Positions 20,213 to 29,236 are shown, counted from the first letter of the stretch. The stretch is 64,000 bases of DNA from Vibrio maritimus (GCF_021441885.1 NZ_CP090439.1:806001-870000), one strand, 5' to 3'. Translations and numbers: made by a program. The notes: generated by a model from the letters alone, not told the origin.

Positions 20213-22123
20213 TTATTTGTCCACAATGAAGCCTTGGAATACATCCACAAAGTGCTCAGACAAGAAGTCCAGCTGCGTTTGTGTTTCCACTCGCGAGGCG
20301 ATCGTTTTAATGCCTAAGTTATGGGCAGTTCTAGAGATAGAGGTGAGCGTAAATTTCTGTTTCTCATCATCAAGTTGGTGAGTGTACAGATAATCGAGTT
20401 TCACATAGTCAGGCCTAAATTCATTCAAATACTCCAATGATTGGAAGTTTCGACCATAGTTATCAACACCAAACATGGCGCCAGCGCCGCGGACAGCATT
20501 ACAGAAAAGCGCGGTGTGGTGCGGATTACTGATAAAGCAGGTCTCTGGGATCTCAAAGTGCAGTTTCTCACAGATGCTAGGGTGTTTAGCCAGCTCTTGT
20601 GAGATCCAACGAATAAAGCTTGGTTGAGCAATACTGGTCGGTGTGATGTTAATAGCGATAGCATCTGCCATTTCTTGGCGTTCTAGTTTGCGGATAACCG
20701 AGATAATCACGTGCTCATCAAAGATATGGCTAGCATCAAGCTGCTCTAGTGCTAGCAGGTATTGGTTAGCGGTATAGCGCTCGCCATCTTTCTCAATCGC
20801 AGAGAAGACTTCTCGGTGATAGGTCTCTCCAAAACTGCTGTTGGCTGACTGGAATCGGTAGGTGACTTCGTCATTGTTAATTGCTTCTTCCACCAGGGCG
20901 CGCCACTGCTGTTTACCCATGATGACGCCCGTGTGCTCGCTTGAGATGTAGCCGTAGTCGATCTCTGGGTTAGATTTCGCTTTGGTTAGCGCATTATCCA
21001 ACACCGACAGCATTTGTGTGGAATTCTTACGCTCTTCATTAAACACCACACCCAGCGATGCTTTGGCTTTACTAAGACCTGTTGGATCGGCGTTGAGGTC
21101 TTGAATACAGGTAATAATGCTATTGGCAGCAAATTTTAATTCATTTTCATCGATGTTAGGGAACACGAAACCAAACTCATCTGTCGAGATTCGCGCAATG
21201 ACGGTATTCGGCAGGTTAATGGTCATCGACAGCAAGTCCGCCAGTTCACGGACTAGACCATCACCCGCCTCGTATCCATCGGATTTGTAGGTGTGTTTAA
21301 TAAACTCTGCATGGAGAATCGCGACACCGCCCAGTGAAGATTCAGACAGCCACTGGTTGAGTTGCCCCATGAAGAATGCACGGTTACCTAAATGAGAAAC
21401 AGGATCCATGTAGGCGCGCTCGCGAAGCTTCTGCGCCTCTTTTGCTTGTTGTTTAAAGGACTCTTCAACGTGTGCAGACATGCTGTTGATGCCATCAACA
21501 ACAGCAATCAGATCTTTGGTTTTCGGTCTTAATAGCGGCTCACCAAACTGGCGATTGGCAACCTGTTCCATCTTTTGCACGATGGCGCGAAGAGGGTTAA
21601 GAGCGCGGCGCAGAATAAACGAAATGGAGAGCAGGCCAAGAGCAAAGATACCTAAGAAGGCAGCAGACAATCTCTCGAAAGCAGACCAGAGCTGTGAGTA
21701 TGCTTCGCCAGGATGACTGATGATTTCAACTTCGGCCAGTTGCAGCCAGCCACTGGTCACGACTCGAGAGTCGTTGATTGGTGAGAACAATGAAAGGTTG
21801 GTAAACCACTCTGGGACATCGCTTGGCTTAATTGGGTAACTACGGACGATTTCCTCATTGGTTTCGAGAAAAACCAAGCGTACCGTTGAGTAGGTACTGC
21901 CGTCAAAAAGCGCGTTAATTACCGATTCAACAGCGACACTATCCTGAGATTTCAAATACGGCGCTAAGGCAAGCCCCACCGTGTTGATGGTGTTGTTTAC
22001 CTCCGAGCGTTGCTGCTGCTCTAGGAAGTTTCTTGTTGTGTTGAATTCGATGATAAACACCGACGTTAACAGCAGCACAAATACTGCTATCATGCCGACC
22101 ACTAGCTGTCTGTATAGTGTCAT
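20213..22123 (-). CDS. lapD: LapD-like c-di-GMP receptor (degenerate GGDEF-EAL)
   Basis: Inner-membrane protein transmitting cytoplasmic c-di-GMP level to periplasmic LapG. TM1 spans about residues 7-26; the periplasmic LapD/MoxY-type domain (about 28-150) holds the conserved GW at 125-126; TM2 about 152-171; then HAMP, GGDEF and EAL domains. GGDEF has become STDEF (313-317), so no cyclase activity is expected. The EAL domain is also degenerate: EVF at 438-440 for EAL, VDN at 553-555 for DDF, and Ser610 where a catalytic Glu normally sits, while Asn492, Glu527 and Lys575 remain. Loss of catalysis with retained ligand binding is the LapD pattern. Six bp follow the lapG stop. Confidence 0.93.
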   Translation of the reverse strand: MTLYRQLVVGMIAVFVLLLTSVFIIEFNTTRNFLEQQQRSEVNNTINTVGLALAPYLKSQDSVAVESVINALFDGSTYSTVRLVFLETNEEIVRSYPIKPSDVPEWFTNLSLFSPINDSRVVTSGWLQLAEVEIISHPGEAYSQLWSAFERLSAAFLGIFALGLLSISFILRRALNPLRAIVQKMEQVANRQFGEPLLRPKTKDLIAVVDGINSMSAHVEESFKQQAKEAQKLRERAYMDPVSHLGNRAFFMGQLNQWLSESSLGGVAILHAEFIKHTYKSDGYEAGDGLVRELADLLSMTINLPNTVIARISTDEFGFVFPNIDENELKFAANSIITCIQDLNADPTGLSKAKASLGVVFNEERKNSTQMLSVLDNALTKAKSNPEIDYGYISSEHTGVIMGKQQWRALVEEAINNDEVTYRFQSANSSFGETYHREVFSAIEKDGERYTANQYLLALEQLDASHIFDEHVIISVIRKLERQEMADAIAINITPTSIAQPSFIRWISQELAKHPSICEKLHFEIPETCFISNPHHTALFCNAVRGAGAMFGVDNYGRNFQSLEYLNEFRPDYVKLDYLYTHQLDDEKQKFTLTSISRTAHNLGIKTIASRVETQTQLDFLSEHFVDVFQGFIVDK

Positions 22124-22129
22124 AATTAT

Positions 22130-22840
22130 TTACTCGTCGTAATTTACCTTTGGTTTCCGTAACGTTAATGAGCGCTCGCGACTGCGCAAATCATTCCATA
22201 ATTTAAGTCTTGACGACTTTCCGGCTAACTTGCCCTGGGTAGTTTTCATGGTCCATAGGTTGCGACCATTAAAGCTGTATATCGGTAATAGATCGCCGCG
22301 TTTAGACGCGGGCTTTATTTCGCCGATTAGGTTGTCCAAGATCAGCGGTTGAGAACGAGGGGTTTCGTAGTAAGCGAGAACCATGTGGAACTGGTTCAGT
22401 TCTATCGCCTTGACGTACACTAGACGGAGTTTTTGATCTGAGATCCCAAGCTCTAGCAGCGAGAAGTATTTAGCGATTGTGAAATCTTCACAGTCGCCTG
22501 CATTGCTTCCTAGAAACTCTAACGGGGTTGCCCAGTAGTCCTTTTTCCCCCACAAGCGAATATCGTCGACAAAGTTGAGCTGATTGAAGAACTCGTTCAC
22601 GCCAACCAGTTGTTGCTTCTCAGATTTACCCTGTAAACCAGCAAGCACGGAGCGCCAGGTCTGGACTCGTTTTCCAGCTCTGTCTCCGTATGTCTTGGTT
22701 ACCGTGCTAATCCAACGCTGCTCTTGTTTGGTATAGGCGTCACTTGTTCCCGCTAGTGATATTGCTACCGCAGCGGCACAGCCTATTAATGCAAACTTTA
22801 TTCTGGCGCGCAGACGCTCCGTGCGCTCACTCTTTATCAC
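22130..22840 (-). CDS. lapG: LapG-like periplasmic cysteine protease
   Basis: Bacterial transglutaminase-like cysteine proteinase that cuts LapA-type adhesins near their N-terminus and frees them from the surface. Hydrophobic signal segment about 15-36. Catalytic triad visible as Cys117 (AGDCEDF), His152 (FHMVLAYY) and Asp169 (LILDN). The acidic residues flanking Cys117 correspond to the calcium-binding positions known in LapG. Length (236 aa) is normal. The predicted target is the TAAG site of the giant adhesin. It lies between lapC (10 bp) and lapD (6 bp), in one transcription unit. Confidence 0.94.
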   Translation of the reverse strand: MIKSERTERLRARIKFALIGCAAAVAISLAGTSDAYTKQEQRWISTVTKTYGDRAGKRVQTWRSVLAGLQGKSEKQQLVGVNEFFNQLNFVDDIRLWGKKDYWATPLEFLGSNAGDCEDFTIAKYFSLLELGISDQKLRLVYVKAIELNQFHMVLAYYETPRSQPLILDNLIGEIKPASKRGDLLPIYSFNGRNLWTMKTTQGKLAGKSSRLKLWNDLRSRERSLTLRKPKVNYDE

Positions 22841-22850
22841 TCAGTCCCTT

Positions 22851-24242
22851 TTACTCTCTAAGAGCGTTATTTTGTGCGCTTAGTATCGGTTTAAGCAGGT
22901 AATCCAGCACCGTGCGTTTACCGGTAATAATGTCCACCGATGCGGTCATGCCAGGAATAATCGGCAAGGTTTCATCGTGACCAAAATTGGTCTTGTCTGT
23001 TCTTACTCGGACGATATAGAAGCTATTACCCTCTTCGTCTTGAGTGGTATCCGCGCTAATGTGTTCAAGCGTTCCGTCCAAGCCGCCGTACTTTGTAAAA
23101 TCGTAGGCACTGAACTTCACGATAGCGTGTAAATCTGGACGTAAAAACGCAATGTCTTGTGGGGCAATTTTGGCTTCAACCAGCAGGGTGTCCTCAGTTG
23201 GGACGATCTCAACGATATCCATCCCCGGCTGGATTACACCGCCTACCGTATTTACGTTGAGTGTTTTCACCGTTCCATTTACTGGAGAGACCACGACCGT
23301 TCGGTTCACTCTGTCTTCAAGGCCAACGGCTGACTCTGTCATAGAGGAAAGGCGGTCTTGCGCTTCATTGAGTTTTTCTTGTTGCTCTGAGCGGAATTTC
23401 TGTGCGATGTCGATACGGCTCAGTTTCGCTTCCTCGATGGCAGAGCGTAGAGCCGGCAATTTAAGCTCCGTTGAAGTAAGTTCTCGTCTTGTGTCGTTGA
23501 CCTGTCGTTGTAGCTTAAGCAGTTCAACTTTTGGAACGACACCTTCATCGGCTAGAGGCTTAGTGATGTTTAGCTCGTCGCGAGCTAGGTTGTAGCCGTT
23601 TCTTAGGTTGCGAACTCGGGCTTGCATCTCAACGAGATCTTGCTGTTTTTGTCTGACCTGTTGATCAATGACTGATAGTTCGTTTCGAAGCTCATTGAGA
23701 TCTTGTCGGTATTCCGCTCTTTGGCGAGAAACCAAGCTCTTATTGTTTTCTTCGAACGTAGGAGGGTAGGCAAGCTTAGTGGTATCGAGAGTGACAGATT
23801 GTCGCCAGTCACTTCCTGATTTTGATTCATCTATAATCACGCTGGTTAGCGAAGCGGAGAGTTGCAAAACGCTTGCCGTCAGATTGAGTACTTGTTGTTC
23901 GCGCTCACGAAAATCTGAGCGGAATCGCGTATCGTCGATAAGTAGCAATTGCTGTCCTTGGGTAACGATGTCGCCCTCACGAATAAGAATCTCTTTCACC
24001 AAGCCACCTTCGAGGTTTTGAATGACCTGAACTTGAGAGGAAGGGATGACTTTGCCTTGGCCGACGGTCACCTTGTCGATCTCTGCCCATGCAGCCCAGG
24101 CCACGGCACAAATAAAAAATAGCAACATGACCCAGAGCATGATTCTGGCGCTGGTGGGCGTATTGAGCAGCAAAGCAGCGGTTTTGTCGTCGATATAATC
24201 CAGTTCGGCGTCCGACACCTTTTTGTATTCTTTCTTGTCCAT
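22851..24242 (-). CDS. lapC: LapC-like membrane fusion protein of type I secretion
   Basis: HlyD-family periplasmic adaptor (463 aa) linking the ABC exporter to an outer-membrane pore. One N-terminal transmembrane helix (about 34-52), a biotinyl-lipoyl-like half motif (VIQNLEGGLVKEILIREGD, about 88-106), long coiled coils (about 150-310) and a C-terminal beta domain with the HlyD signature region TKYGGLDGTLEHISADTT. First gene of lapC-lapG-lapD-lapB. A GGATG-like ribosome site precedes the ATG. Confidence 0.92.
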   Translation of the reverse strand: MDKKEYKKVSDAELDYIDDKTAALLLNTPTSARIMLWVMLLFFICAVAWAAWAEIDKVTVGQGKVIPSSQVQVIQNLEGGLVKEILIREGDIVTQGQQLLLIDDTRFRSDFREREQQVLNLTASVLQLSASLTSVIIDESKSGSDWRQSVTLDTTKLAYPPTFEENNKSLVSRQRAEYRQDLNELRNELSVIDQQVRQKQQDLVEMQARVRNLRNGYNLARDELNITKPLADEGVVPKVELLKLQRQVNDTRRELTSTELKLPALRSAIEEAKLSRIDIAQKFRSEQQEKLNEAQDRLSSMTESAVGLEDRVNRTVVVSPVNGTVKTLNVNTVGGVIQPGMDIVEIVPTEDTLLVEAKIAPQDIAFLRPDLHAIVKFSAYDFTKYGGLDGTLEHISADTTQDEEGNSFYIVRVRTDKTNFGHDETLPIIPGMTASVDIITGKRTVLDYLLKPILSAQNNALRE

Positions 24243-24599
24243 ATTTCATCCGAAATGGTCTGTTTAGGATGCGACTAATATTTTGATTCTATTACTAACA
24301 CTGTCTATCTGTAACCTCTTCTTAACGAAAGAGTCGATCCATACTGCATTATTGGGCGTAGTTCAGTAGGTAACCTGTCGCTGAGGGTGACATCCTTTTC
24401 ATCTATTACCCAAAAGTTTAGCAGTGACGGGGTGAATATAAAGTAATGAATTATCGAAATAATGTCTGGTCAGCGAAAACCCATCACCAATTCATTACAA
24501 ACTAGGAGATGGATTTCAAAAATCGATGACCAGAAGGGGAATTCGGGTTGTTTTCTGCCACATATCAGCGCAGAATTCACAAAAAAGTGAGGAGTTGTT
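24243..24599. promoter_or_regulatory. Divergent promoter region, lap operon / pdxH
   Basis: A 357-bp gap between divergent lapC and pdxH, so it must hold both promoters. No ORF and no clear palindromic operator was identified. Confidence 0.5.
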
Positions 24600-25238
24600 A
24601 TGGGAATTGAAGATATTCGCCGCGAATACTCAAAAGGTGGTTTGCGTCGCAAAGACTTAGCGGATGACCCTATTGTCCAATTCAATAAATGGCTAGAGCA
24701 GGCAGTGGAAGCCAAGCTGACTGATCCTACCGCTATGACAGTGGCAACCGTTGACGAAAACGGCATGCCTTTTCAACGTATCGTGCTGCTTAAGAACGTT
24801 GATGAAAATGGTTTTGTGTTTTACACCAACCTTGGCAGTCGCAAAGCTCAGCAGATAGAGCACAACAACAAAGTGAGCCTGCACTTCCCTTGGCACAACC
24901 TAGAGCGTCAGGTGCATATCACTGGCGTGGCTGAGAAGCTGACGGCGATGGAAAACATGAAGTACTTTACTTCCCGCCCTAAAGAAAGCCAATTGGCAGC
25001 GATTGCCAGTAAACAAAGTAGCCGTATCTCGGCTCGTGGCGTGCTGGAAGGTAAATTCTTAGAACTTAAGCAGAAGTTTGCAAAAGGTGAGATCCCTGTA
25101 CCTACGTTTTGGGGTGGCTACCGTATTCGTCCAGAGTCGATAGAATTTTGGCAAGGTGGCGAGCACCGCCTGCATGATCGTTTTCTGTTCAGTAAGGATG
25201 GAACGGGTCATTGGGAAGCGGAACGTTTAGCGCCGTAA
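24600..25238 (+). CDS. pdxH: Pyridoxamine 5'-phosphate oxidase
   Basis: FMN-dependent oxidation of pyridoxine/pyridoxamine 5'-phosphate to pyridoxal phosphate. 212 residues, the family norm. Motifs: N-terminal IRREYSKGGLRRKDL, FMN-binding QRIVLLKN and FYTNLGSRKAQQ, SRPKESQLAAIASKQSS, and the C-terminal RIRPESIEFWQGGEHRLHDR followed by the usual RLAP end. GAGGAG ends 6 bases before the ATG. Single gene with its own terminator. Confidence 0.97.
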   Translation: MGIEDIRREYSKGGLRRKDLADDPIVQFNKWLEQAVEAKLTDPTAMTVATVDENGMPFQRIVLLKNVDENGFVFYTNLGSRKAQQIEHNNKVSLHFPWHNLERQVHITGVAEKLTAMENMKYFTSRPKESQLAAIASKQSSRISARGVLEGKFLELKQKFAKGEIPVPTFWGGYRIRPESIEFWQGGEHRLHDRFLFSKDGTGHWEAERLAP

Positions 25239-25299
25239 CTCATTTTTCTATATGCATTGCATTTGAATTGCTTTTGCCTTTGAGTAACGAGATTTATCT

Positions 25300-25326
25300 A
25301 AGCTGCGGTTTTCGCAGCTTTTTTTA
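25300..25326 (+). terminator. Rho-independent terminator of pdxH
   Basis: AAGCTGCG / CGCAGCTT stem with a GTTTT loop and a T8 tract. Confidence 0.85.
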
Positions 25327-25540
25327 TAACTTCAGGCGAATTTAGTACAAATTACAAGCACCGTAACTTGTCTCAACATGATCATCGTTCCGGAAGCTTG
25401 ATCAAGTAAGGATCCTTTTTGCATGCTTTTGATTCTTGCAAACGCGCGCCGTTAAAGTGAGCACGCACAAGGGCTAGAGCGATTAGTTTTTCCAAATTGG
25501 ATGTAAATGGGTATACTCCGCGGATCGAAATTCAACTTAC

Positions 25541-26371
25541 ATGGCGGTCGGAAACATGGTTAAACGAAACAATGACATCCTTGATCATGCTTCCTTAGCA
25601 CCTAGCATCATTAAACCTGCCGAAATCGTGCGCTTGCCTTCGCATATGGACTCTCACGAGCATCACTATACCCAAGTCGTCATTGGTCTTAAGGGAAAAT
25701 CTGAGTTCGAAGTGGGCGGAGTTGGCAATCTTGTAGGACCCGGTCAAGGCTGTGTAGTGACATCAAACCTTGATCATGCTTTCGGTGGTGTGATTGATCA
25801 GCCTGATATCTTAGTGTTGAATATGCCATTGCCGAGTGATGACGATCCGGTTCTTCTTCAACGAATCAATGAGTTATCGCAAAGTAAAACCTACTTCCAG
25901 CTTGATATTCAGATCCAAAAGCTGATTCAAATGCTGGTGGCAGAGATGAAAAGCAGTCCGGATGATCTGCTGCTTAGCCGTGCATGTAACGATACAGTGG
26001 TTGCTCTGCTGCAGCGTCATATCTCGGAGCTAAAAACCTCGCTGCGGGACACTCGCTTCGACCTTGAACAGATCGATCGTTACATCGAGCAGCATCTTGC
26101 TCATAAGATTTCTGTCGCTCAGTTAGCAGGCAGTGTCTTTCTTGGCGAGAGTCAGTTCCATATGCTGTTCAAAGAGCAATTGGGCATTACCCCTCATCAG
26201 TACGTGCTGAATAAGCGTGTCGATGCGGCGAAACGCTACATCGAGCAAGGTCATCTAAACCTAGGACAAATAGCCGAGCTAACGGGCTTCTCCGGGCAAA
26301 GCACCTTCACACATGCCTTTTCTAGGCTGCAAGGTATCTCTCCATCTCAATATCGCAAACGCTTCACTTAG
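25541..26371 (+). CDS. AraC-family regulator with cupin-like sensor domain
   Basis: 276-residue regulator. The N-terminal ~110 residues look like a cupin (MDSHEHHYTQVVIGLKG, His-rich as in AraC-type sensor barrels). The C-terminal HTH pair spans about 175-275 (ISVAQLAGSVFLGESQFHML, then LNLGQIAELTGFSGQSTFTH, ending SPSQYRKRF). Translation may instead start at the ATG at 25556, preceded by CGGAA. Convergent with the GntR/HutC gene, 16 bp apart. Target genes unknown. Confidence 0.83.
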   Translation: MAVGNMVKRNNDILDHASLAPSIIKPAEIVRLPSHMDSHEHHYTQVVIGLKGKSEFEVGGVGNLVGPGQGCVVTSNLDHAFGGVIDQPDILVLNMPLPSDDDPVLLQRINELSQSKTYFQLDIQIQKLIQMLVAEMKSSPDDLLLSRACNDTVVALLQRHISELKTSLRDTRFDLEQIDRYIEQHLAHKISVAQLAGSVFLGESQFHMLFKEQLGITPHQYVLNKRVDAAKRYIEQGHLNLGQIAELTGFSGQSTFTHAFSRLQGISPSQYRKRFT

Positions 26372-26387
26372 CCTTCTACCGCGTTGA

Positions 26388-27101
26388 TTATTGGGATTCG
26401 CTGTCGATACAAATCATCATGGCATCGGGACGCCAATACTCAAACTCGCAATCCATCAACACCCCATCTTGCTTGTAGTTTACACGGCAGATCTTGAGCA
26501 CAGGTTGCCCCTCTGCCAAATTGAGCGCTTTGGCAACATGGCTAGGTGCTGATGTAGGAATCACGTCAAAGTGAGAGCGCCTTGTCTCGTAACCGTACTT
26601 TTCTTGATAGCACTGAGTAAGAGACATGGTTAAATTTTCATCCAATATCTTAGGAAACAGCGAAGCAATCAGGCAATTCTCCACAAACAGCACCACGCGT
26701 CCATCGATGTAGCGCAGTCGTTCAATCACATGAATCGGTGTAATGGTGTCAACCGACAGCGCTTTGGCGTATTCGCTACTTGCCATCTCACTTCTAACGT
26801 TCACTAGCTTGGTTTCTGCGATTCGGTTTTGCTCGCGAATCATTTGATGAAAGTGACTACGGGACAATGGGTTATAGCGAATACGCTGCGGTGAAACGTA
26901 CCAACCACGCCGTTCTTCTCGATAGATCAAGCCTTCGGTTTCAAGTGACGTAAGGGCATCTTTAATGGTAATTCGAGTGGTGGAGAAGAGTTCACTCAAC
27001 TCACGTTCAGAAGGCAGCTTCTGCCCAGCCTGCATGATGTTTCCTGAGATTTGTTCTCGTATGGTGGTTTTGATTTTCGCAAGCTGGGTGAGGGGTTTCA
27101 T
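26388..27101 (-). CDS. GntR/HutC-family regulator (UTRA), phosphonate-regulator-like
   Basis: 237-residue repressor-type protein. Winged HTH at about 1-72 (LPSERELSELFSTTRITIKD, ALTSLETEGLIYREERRGWYV), then a UTRA ligand domain (about 90-235, with HVIERLRYIDG and LKICRVNYKQDGV). It resembles regulators of 2-aminoethylphosphonate (PhnR-type) clusters. A TGATCTAGTCCA site lies right before its start, and a near-identical site precedes the transporter operon at 28163, so it probably represses both and is released by the substrate or a breakdown product. The small lipoprotein gene in between is probably unrelated. Confidence 0.82.
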   Translation of the reverse strand: MKPLTQLAKIKTTIREQISGNIMQAGQKLPSERELSELFSTTRITIKDALTSLETEGLIYREERRGWYVSPQRIRYNPLSRSHFHQMIREQNRIAETKLVNVRSEMASSEYAKALSVDTITPIHVIERLRYIDGRVVLFVENCLIASLFPKILDENLTMSLTQCYQEKYGYETRRSHFDVIPTSAPSHVAKALNLAEGQPVLKICRVNYKQDGVLMDCEFEYWRPDAMMICIDSESQ

Positions 27102-27106
27102 TGTAG

Positions 27107-27118
27107 TGATCTAGTCCA
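27107..27118. promoter_or_regulatory. HutC-type operator TGATCTAGTCCA (autoregulation)
   Basis: It lies 6-17 bases upstream of the GntR/HutC start codon. It matches 11 of 12 bases of the site at 28137-28148 and 10 of 12 of the family-type palindrome TGGTCTAGACCA. Confidence 0.6.
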
Positions 27119-27313
27119 TTAGCGTATAGATGAACAAGATACGACAGCTTGGTAACAGTTTTATGAAGGCCTAGACCTCATCTCGCTTTAATCGTAACCT
27201 GCTCACTTCTAAGATCTTTCTTAACTATGACGTTATCAAAACCCAGCTTCGCTCAAAATCAGCAATAATTAAAACTCAGTCCGACTAAATTAATAACCTC
27301 ATAATCAAACAAC

Positions 27314-27739
27314 ATGAAAAAACTCAATCTCGCTTTTATCGCTTTAGTTATCACAGTTCTAGCTGGTTGTTCTTCAACCGCGTCCGTCGATAATGCAAAA
27401 ACCAGCAGTTATGCCCGTTCTCATGAGCTTGTTGGCCAAGCATCTTGGTATGGAAGTAAATACCATGGCAAACGCACCGCAAGTGGTGAGCGCTATAATA
27501 TGAGAGCTTATACTGCGGCTCATAAAACGCTTCCTTTCGGCACCATCGTTAGGGTGACGAATACCAATAATGGCAAAAGCGTCGATGTGAAAATCAATGA
27601 CCGTGGTCCATTTGTGAAAGGGCGAGTGATTGATCTTTCACGTAAGTCGTTTGAGCAGATTGGGAACATCAATGCTGGTACTTTACCGGTGAAGATTGAT
27701 GTGATTGATGATAGTAATACGTTTAGGTATAAGCACTAA
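27314..27739 (+). CDS. Small RlpA-like lipoprotein (double-psi beta-barrel)
   Basis: 141-residue lipoprotein. Signal peptide with lipobox LAGC (Cys19), then a double-psi beta-barrel of the RlpA type (ASWYGSKYHGKRTASGERYN, HKTLPFGTIVRVTN, KINDRGPFVKGRVIDLS). RlpA proteins bind denuded glycan strands or act as lytic transglycosylases at division sites. This one has no C-terminal SPOR domain, so it may be a paralogue without septal targeting rather than the main RlpA. Gene stands alone; the stop codon abuts a REP-like repeat. Confidence 0.87.
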   Translation: MKKLNLAFIALVITVLAGCSSTASVDNAKTSSYARSHELVGQASWYGSKYHGKRTASGERYNMRAYTAAHKTLPFGTIVRVTNTNNGKSVDVKINDRGPFVKGRVIDLSRKSFEQIGNINAGTLPVKIDVIDDSNTFRYKH

Positions 27740-27794
27740 TCTTCTTCAAGCGCGCACCAAGCCTCCAGTAGATTCCTGCCTACGCAGGAATGAC
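27739..27794. repeat. REP-like repeat unit A (56 bp)
   Basis: Near-identical (about 53 of 56 bases) to unit B at 27903-27958. It ends in the palindromic core ATTCCTGCCTACGCAGGAAT (27772-27791) followed by GAC. It begins at the lipoprotein stop codon. Confidence 0.85.
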
Positions 27795-27880
27795 ACGCGT
27801 GGGGAGCAAGTTCATCTCCATGGGTAGGCGCACGATCAGAGGAATGACACGCAAAGCTATTTCATCGAACCTAACTTCAT

Positions 27881-27904
27881 CGTCATCCCTGCGCAGGCAG
27901 GGAT
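27881..27904. repeat. Inverted REP-like palindrome between units A and B
   Basis: CGTC followed by ATCCCTGCGCAGGCAGGGAT. This is the same kind of palindrome with a GATGACG end in the opposite orientation to units A and B, as in BIME-type clusters. Confidence 0.75.
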
Positions 27905-27958
27905 CTTCTTCAAGCGTGCACCAAGCCTCGAGTAGATTCCTGCCTGCGCAGGAATGAC
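27903..27958. repeat. REP-like repeat unit B (56 bp)
   Basis: Second copy of unit A, with the perfect-arm core ATTCCTGCCTGCGCAGGAAT at 27936-27955 followed by GAC. The rest of the 27740-28162 gap holds only the promoter and operator of the next operon. Confidence 0.85.
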
Positions 27959-28136
27959 GCGCGTTGGGTATTGACCGGGCACATAGGTAACAGTTCTAAC
28001 TAAAAAACGTTATCCCGCTTAGCTCGCACATCCCTTCATCAAACTGACGCATTTCTGCCATTTAACCTCCACAAAACCGTCAAAAACTCTGCCCTAAATT
28101 GTCACATTTGCGAAATAGCATAAAAAGTGAACTTAC

Positions 28137-28148
28137 TGACCTAGTCCA
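28137..28148. promoter_or_regulatory. HutC-type operator TGACCTAGTCCA before transporter operon
   Basis: It ends 14 bases before the binding-protein ATG, just upstream of AAGGA. Paired with the site at 27107 it defines a two-site TGAYCTAGTCCA regulon. Confidence 0.6.
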
Positions 28149-28162
28149 GAAGGATAGAGACA

Positions 28163-29236
28163 ATGAAAACTTTGTTTAACCGTGCAAGTATCGCAAAACT
28201 TGGCACTGCCACTTTGATTGCTGCGGCGATCTCTTCGACTGCTATGGCTGACGACAGCGTGCAAGCTCTTGCTGAGGCTGCTAAAAAAGAAGGGGCGGTT
28301 TACAGTGTGGGTATGCCTGGTAGCTGGGCAAACTGGAAAGATACTTGGAATGACCTTACGTCGACTTACGGCTTGAAGCACCAAGACACTGATATGAGCT
28401 CGGCGCAAGAGATTGCTAAGTTTGAAGCGGAAAAGAAAAATGCCACAGCGGATATCGGTGATGTGGGTTTCGCCTTTGCTCGCGTAGCGGTACAAAAGGG
28501 CGTGACACAACCTTATAAACCAACAACTTGGAATGACATTCCCGATTGGGCAAAAGACAAAGATGGTCACTGGGCTCTGGCGTATACCGGTACTATCGCG
28601 TTTATCTCGAACAATAACTTAGTGAAAGACGCGCCGACTTCTTGGCAAGACGTACTGGAAGGTGACTACAAGGTCACTGTCGGTGATGTTGGTGTCGCAG
28701 CACAGGCGAACAATGCCGTACTAGCTGCAGCGTTTGCCAATGGCGGTGATGAATCTAACCTTAAGCCTGCTATCGAGTTCTTTTCTAAGCTTGCTAAACA
28801 GGGGCGCTTGTCATTCACAGACCCAAGCATTGCGAATCTAGAAAAAGGCGAAGTCGAAGTTGCTATCCTTTGGGACTTCAACGCGCTGAACTACCGTGAC
28901 CAAATCGATCGTTCGCGCTTTAGCGTTAACATTCCACAAGATGGTTCGGTTATCTCTGGTTACACAACCATCATCAACAAGTACGCGAAGAACCCGAACG
29001 CAGCGAAATTGGCTCGTGAGCACATCTTTAGCGACCGCGGCCAAATCAACCTTGCAGAGGGTTACGCACGCCCAATCCGCTCCAATGTTGAGCTGCCTGC
29101 ATCGATTCAAGAAAAGTTGATTTCAAACGACCAGTACGGCAACGTGCACCCTGTGACGGACTTTAAAGCATGGGAAAAATCAGCGCGCCGTCTGCCTCGT
29201 CAGTGGCAAGAAAACGTGCTTATTCATCAGCAGTAA
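28163..29236 (+). CDS. ABC transporter periplasmic binding protein (organophosphorus-type)
   Basis: 357-residue periplasmic solute-binding protein. Signal peptide with probable cleavage AMA-DD (after residue 29). Fold of the iron/phosphonate/polyamine-type binding-protein family (LAEAAKKEGAVYSVGMPGSWANW at the mature start, broken here only for description; later DIGDVGFAF and VAILWDFNAL). First gene of a six-gene operon with a phosphatase-superfamily hydrolase and a HAD phosphatase, so the ligand is probably a phosphonate or phosphate ester. Related to PhnS-type proteins but too diverged to name the ligand. Ribosome site AAGGA is well placed. Confidence 0.85.
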   Translation: MKTLFNRASIAKLGTATLIAAAISSTAMADDSVQALAEAAKKEGAVYSVGMPGSWANWKDTWNDLTSTYGLKHQDTDMSSAQEIAKFEAEKKNATADIGDVGFAFARVAVQKGVTQPYKPTTWNDIPDWAKDKDGHWALAYTGTIAFISNNNLVKDAPTSWQDVLEGDYKVTVGDVGVAAQANNAVLAAAFANGGDESNLKPAIEFFSKLAKQGRLSFTDPSIANLEKGEVEVAILWDFNALNYRDQIDRSRFSVNIPQDGSVISGYTTIINKYAKNPNAAKLAREHIFSDRGQINLAEGYARPIRSNVELPASIQEKLISNDQYGNVHPVTDFKAWEKSARRLPRQWQENVLIHQQ

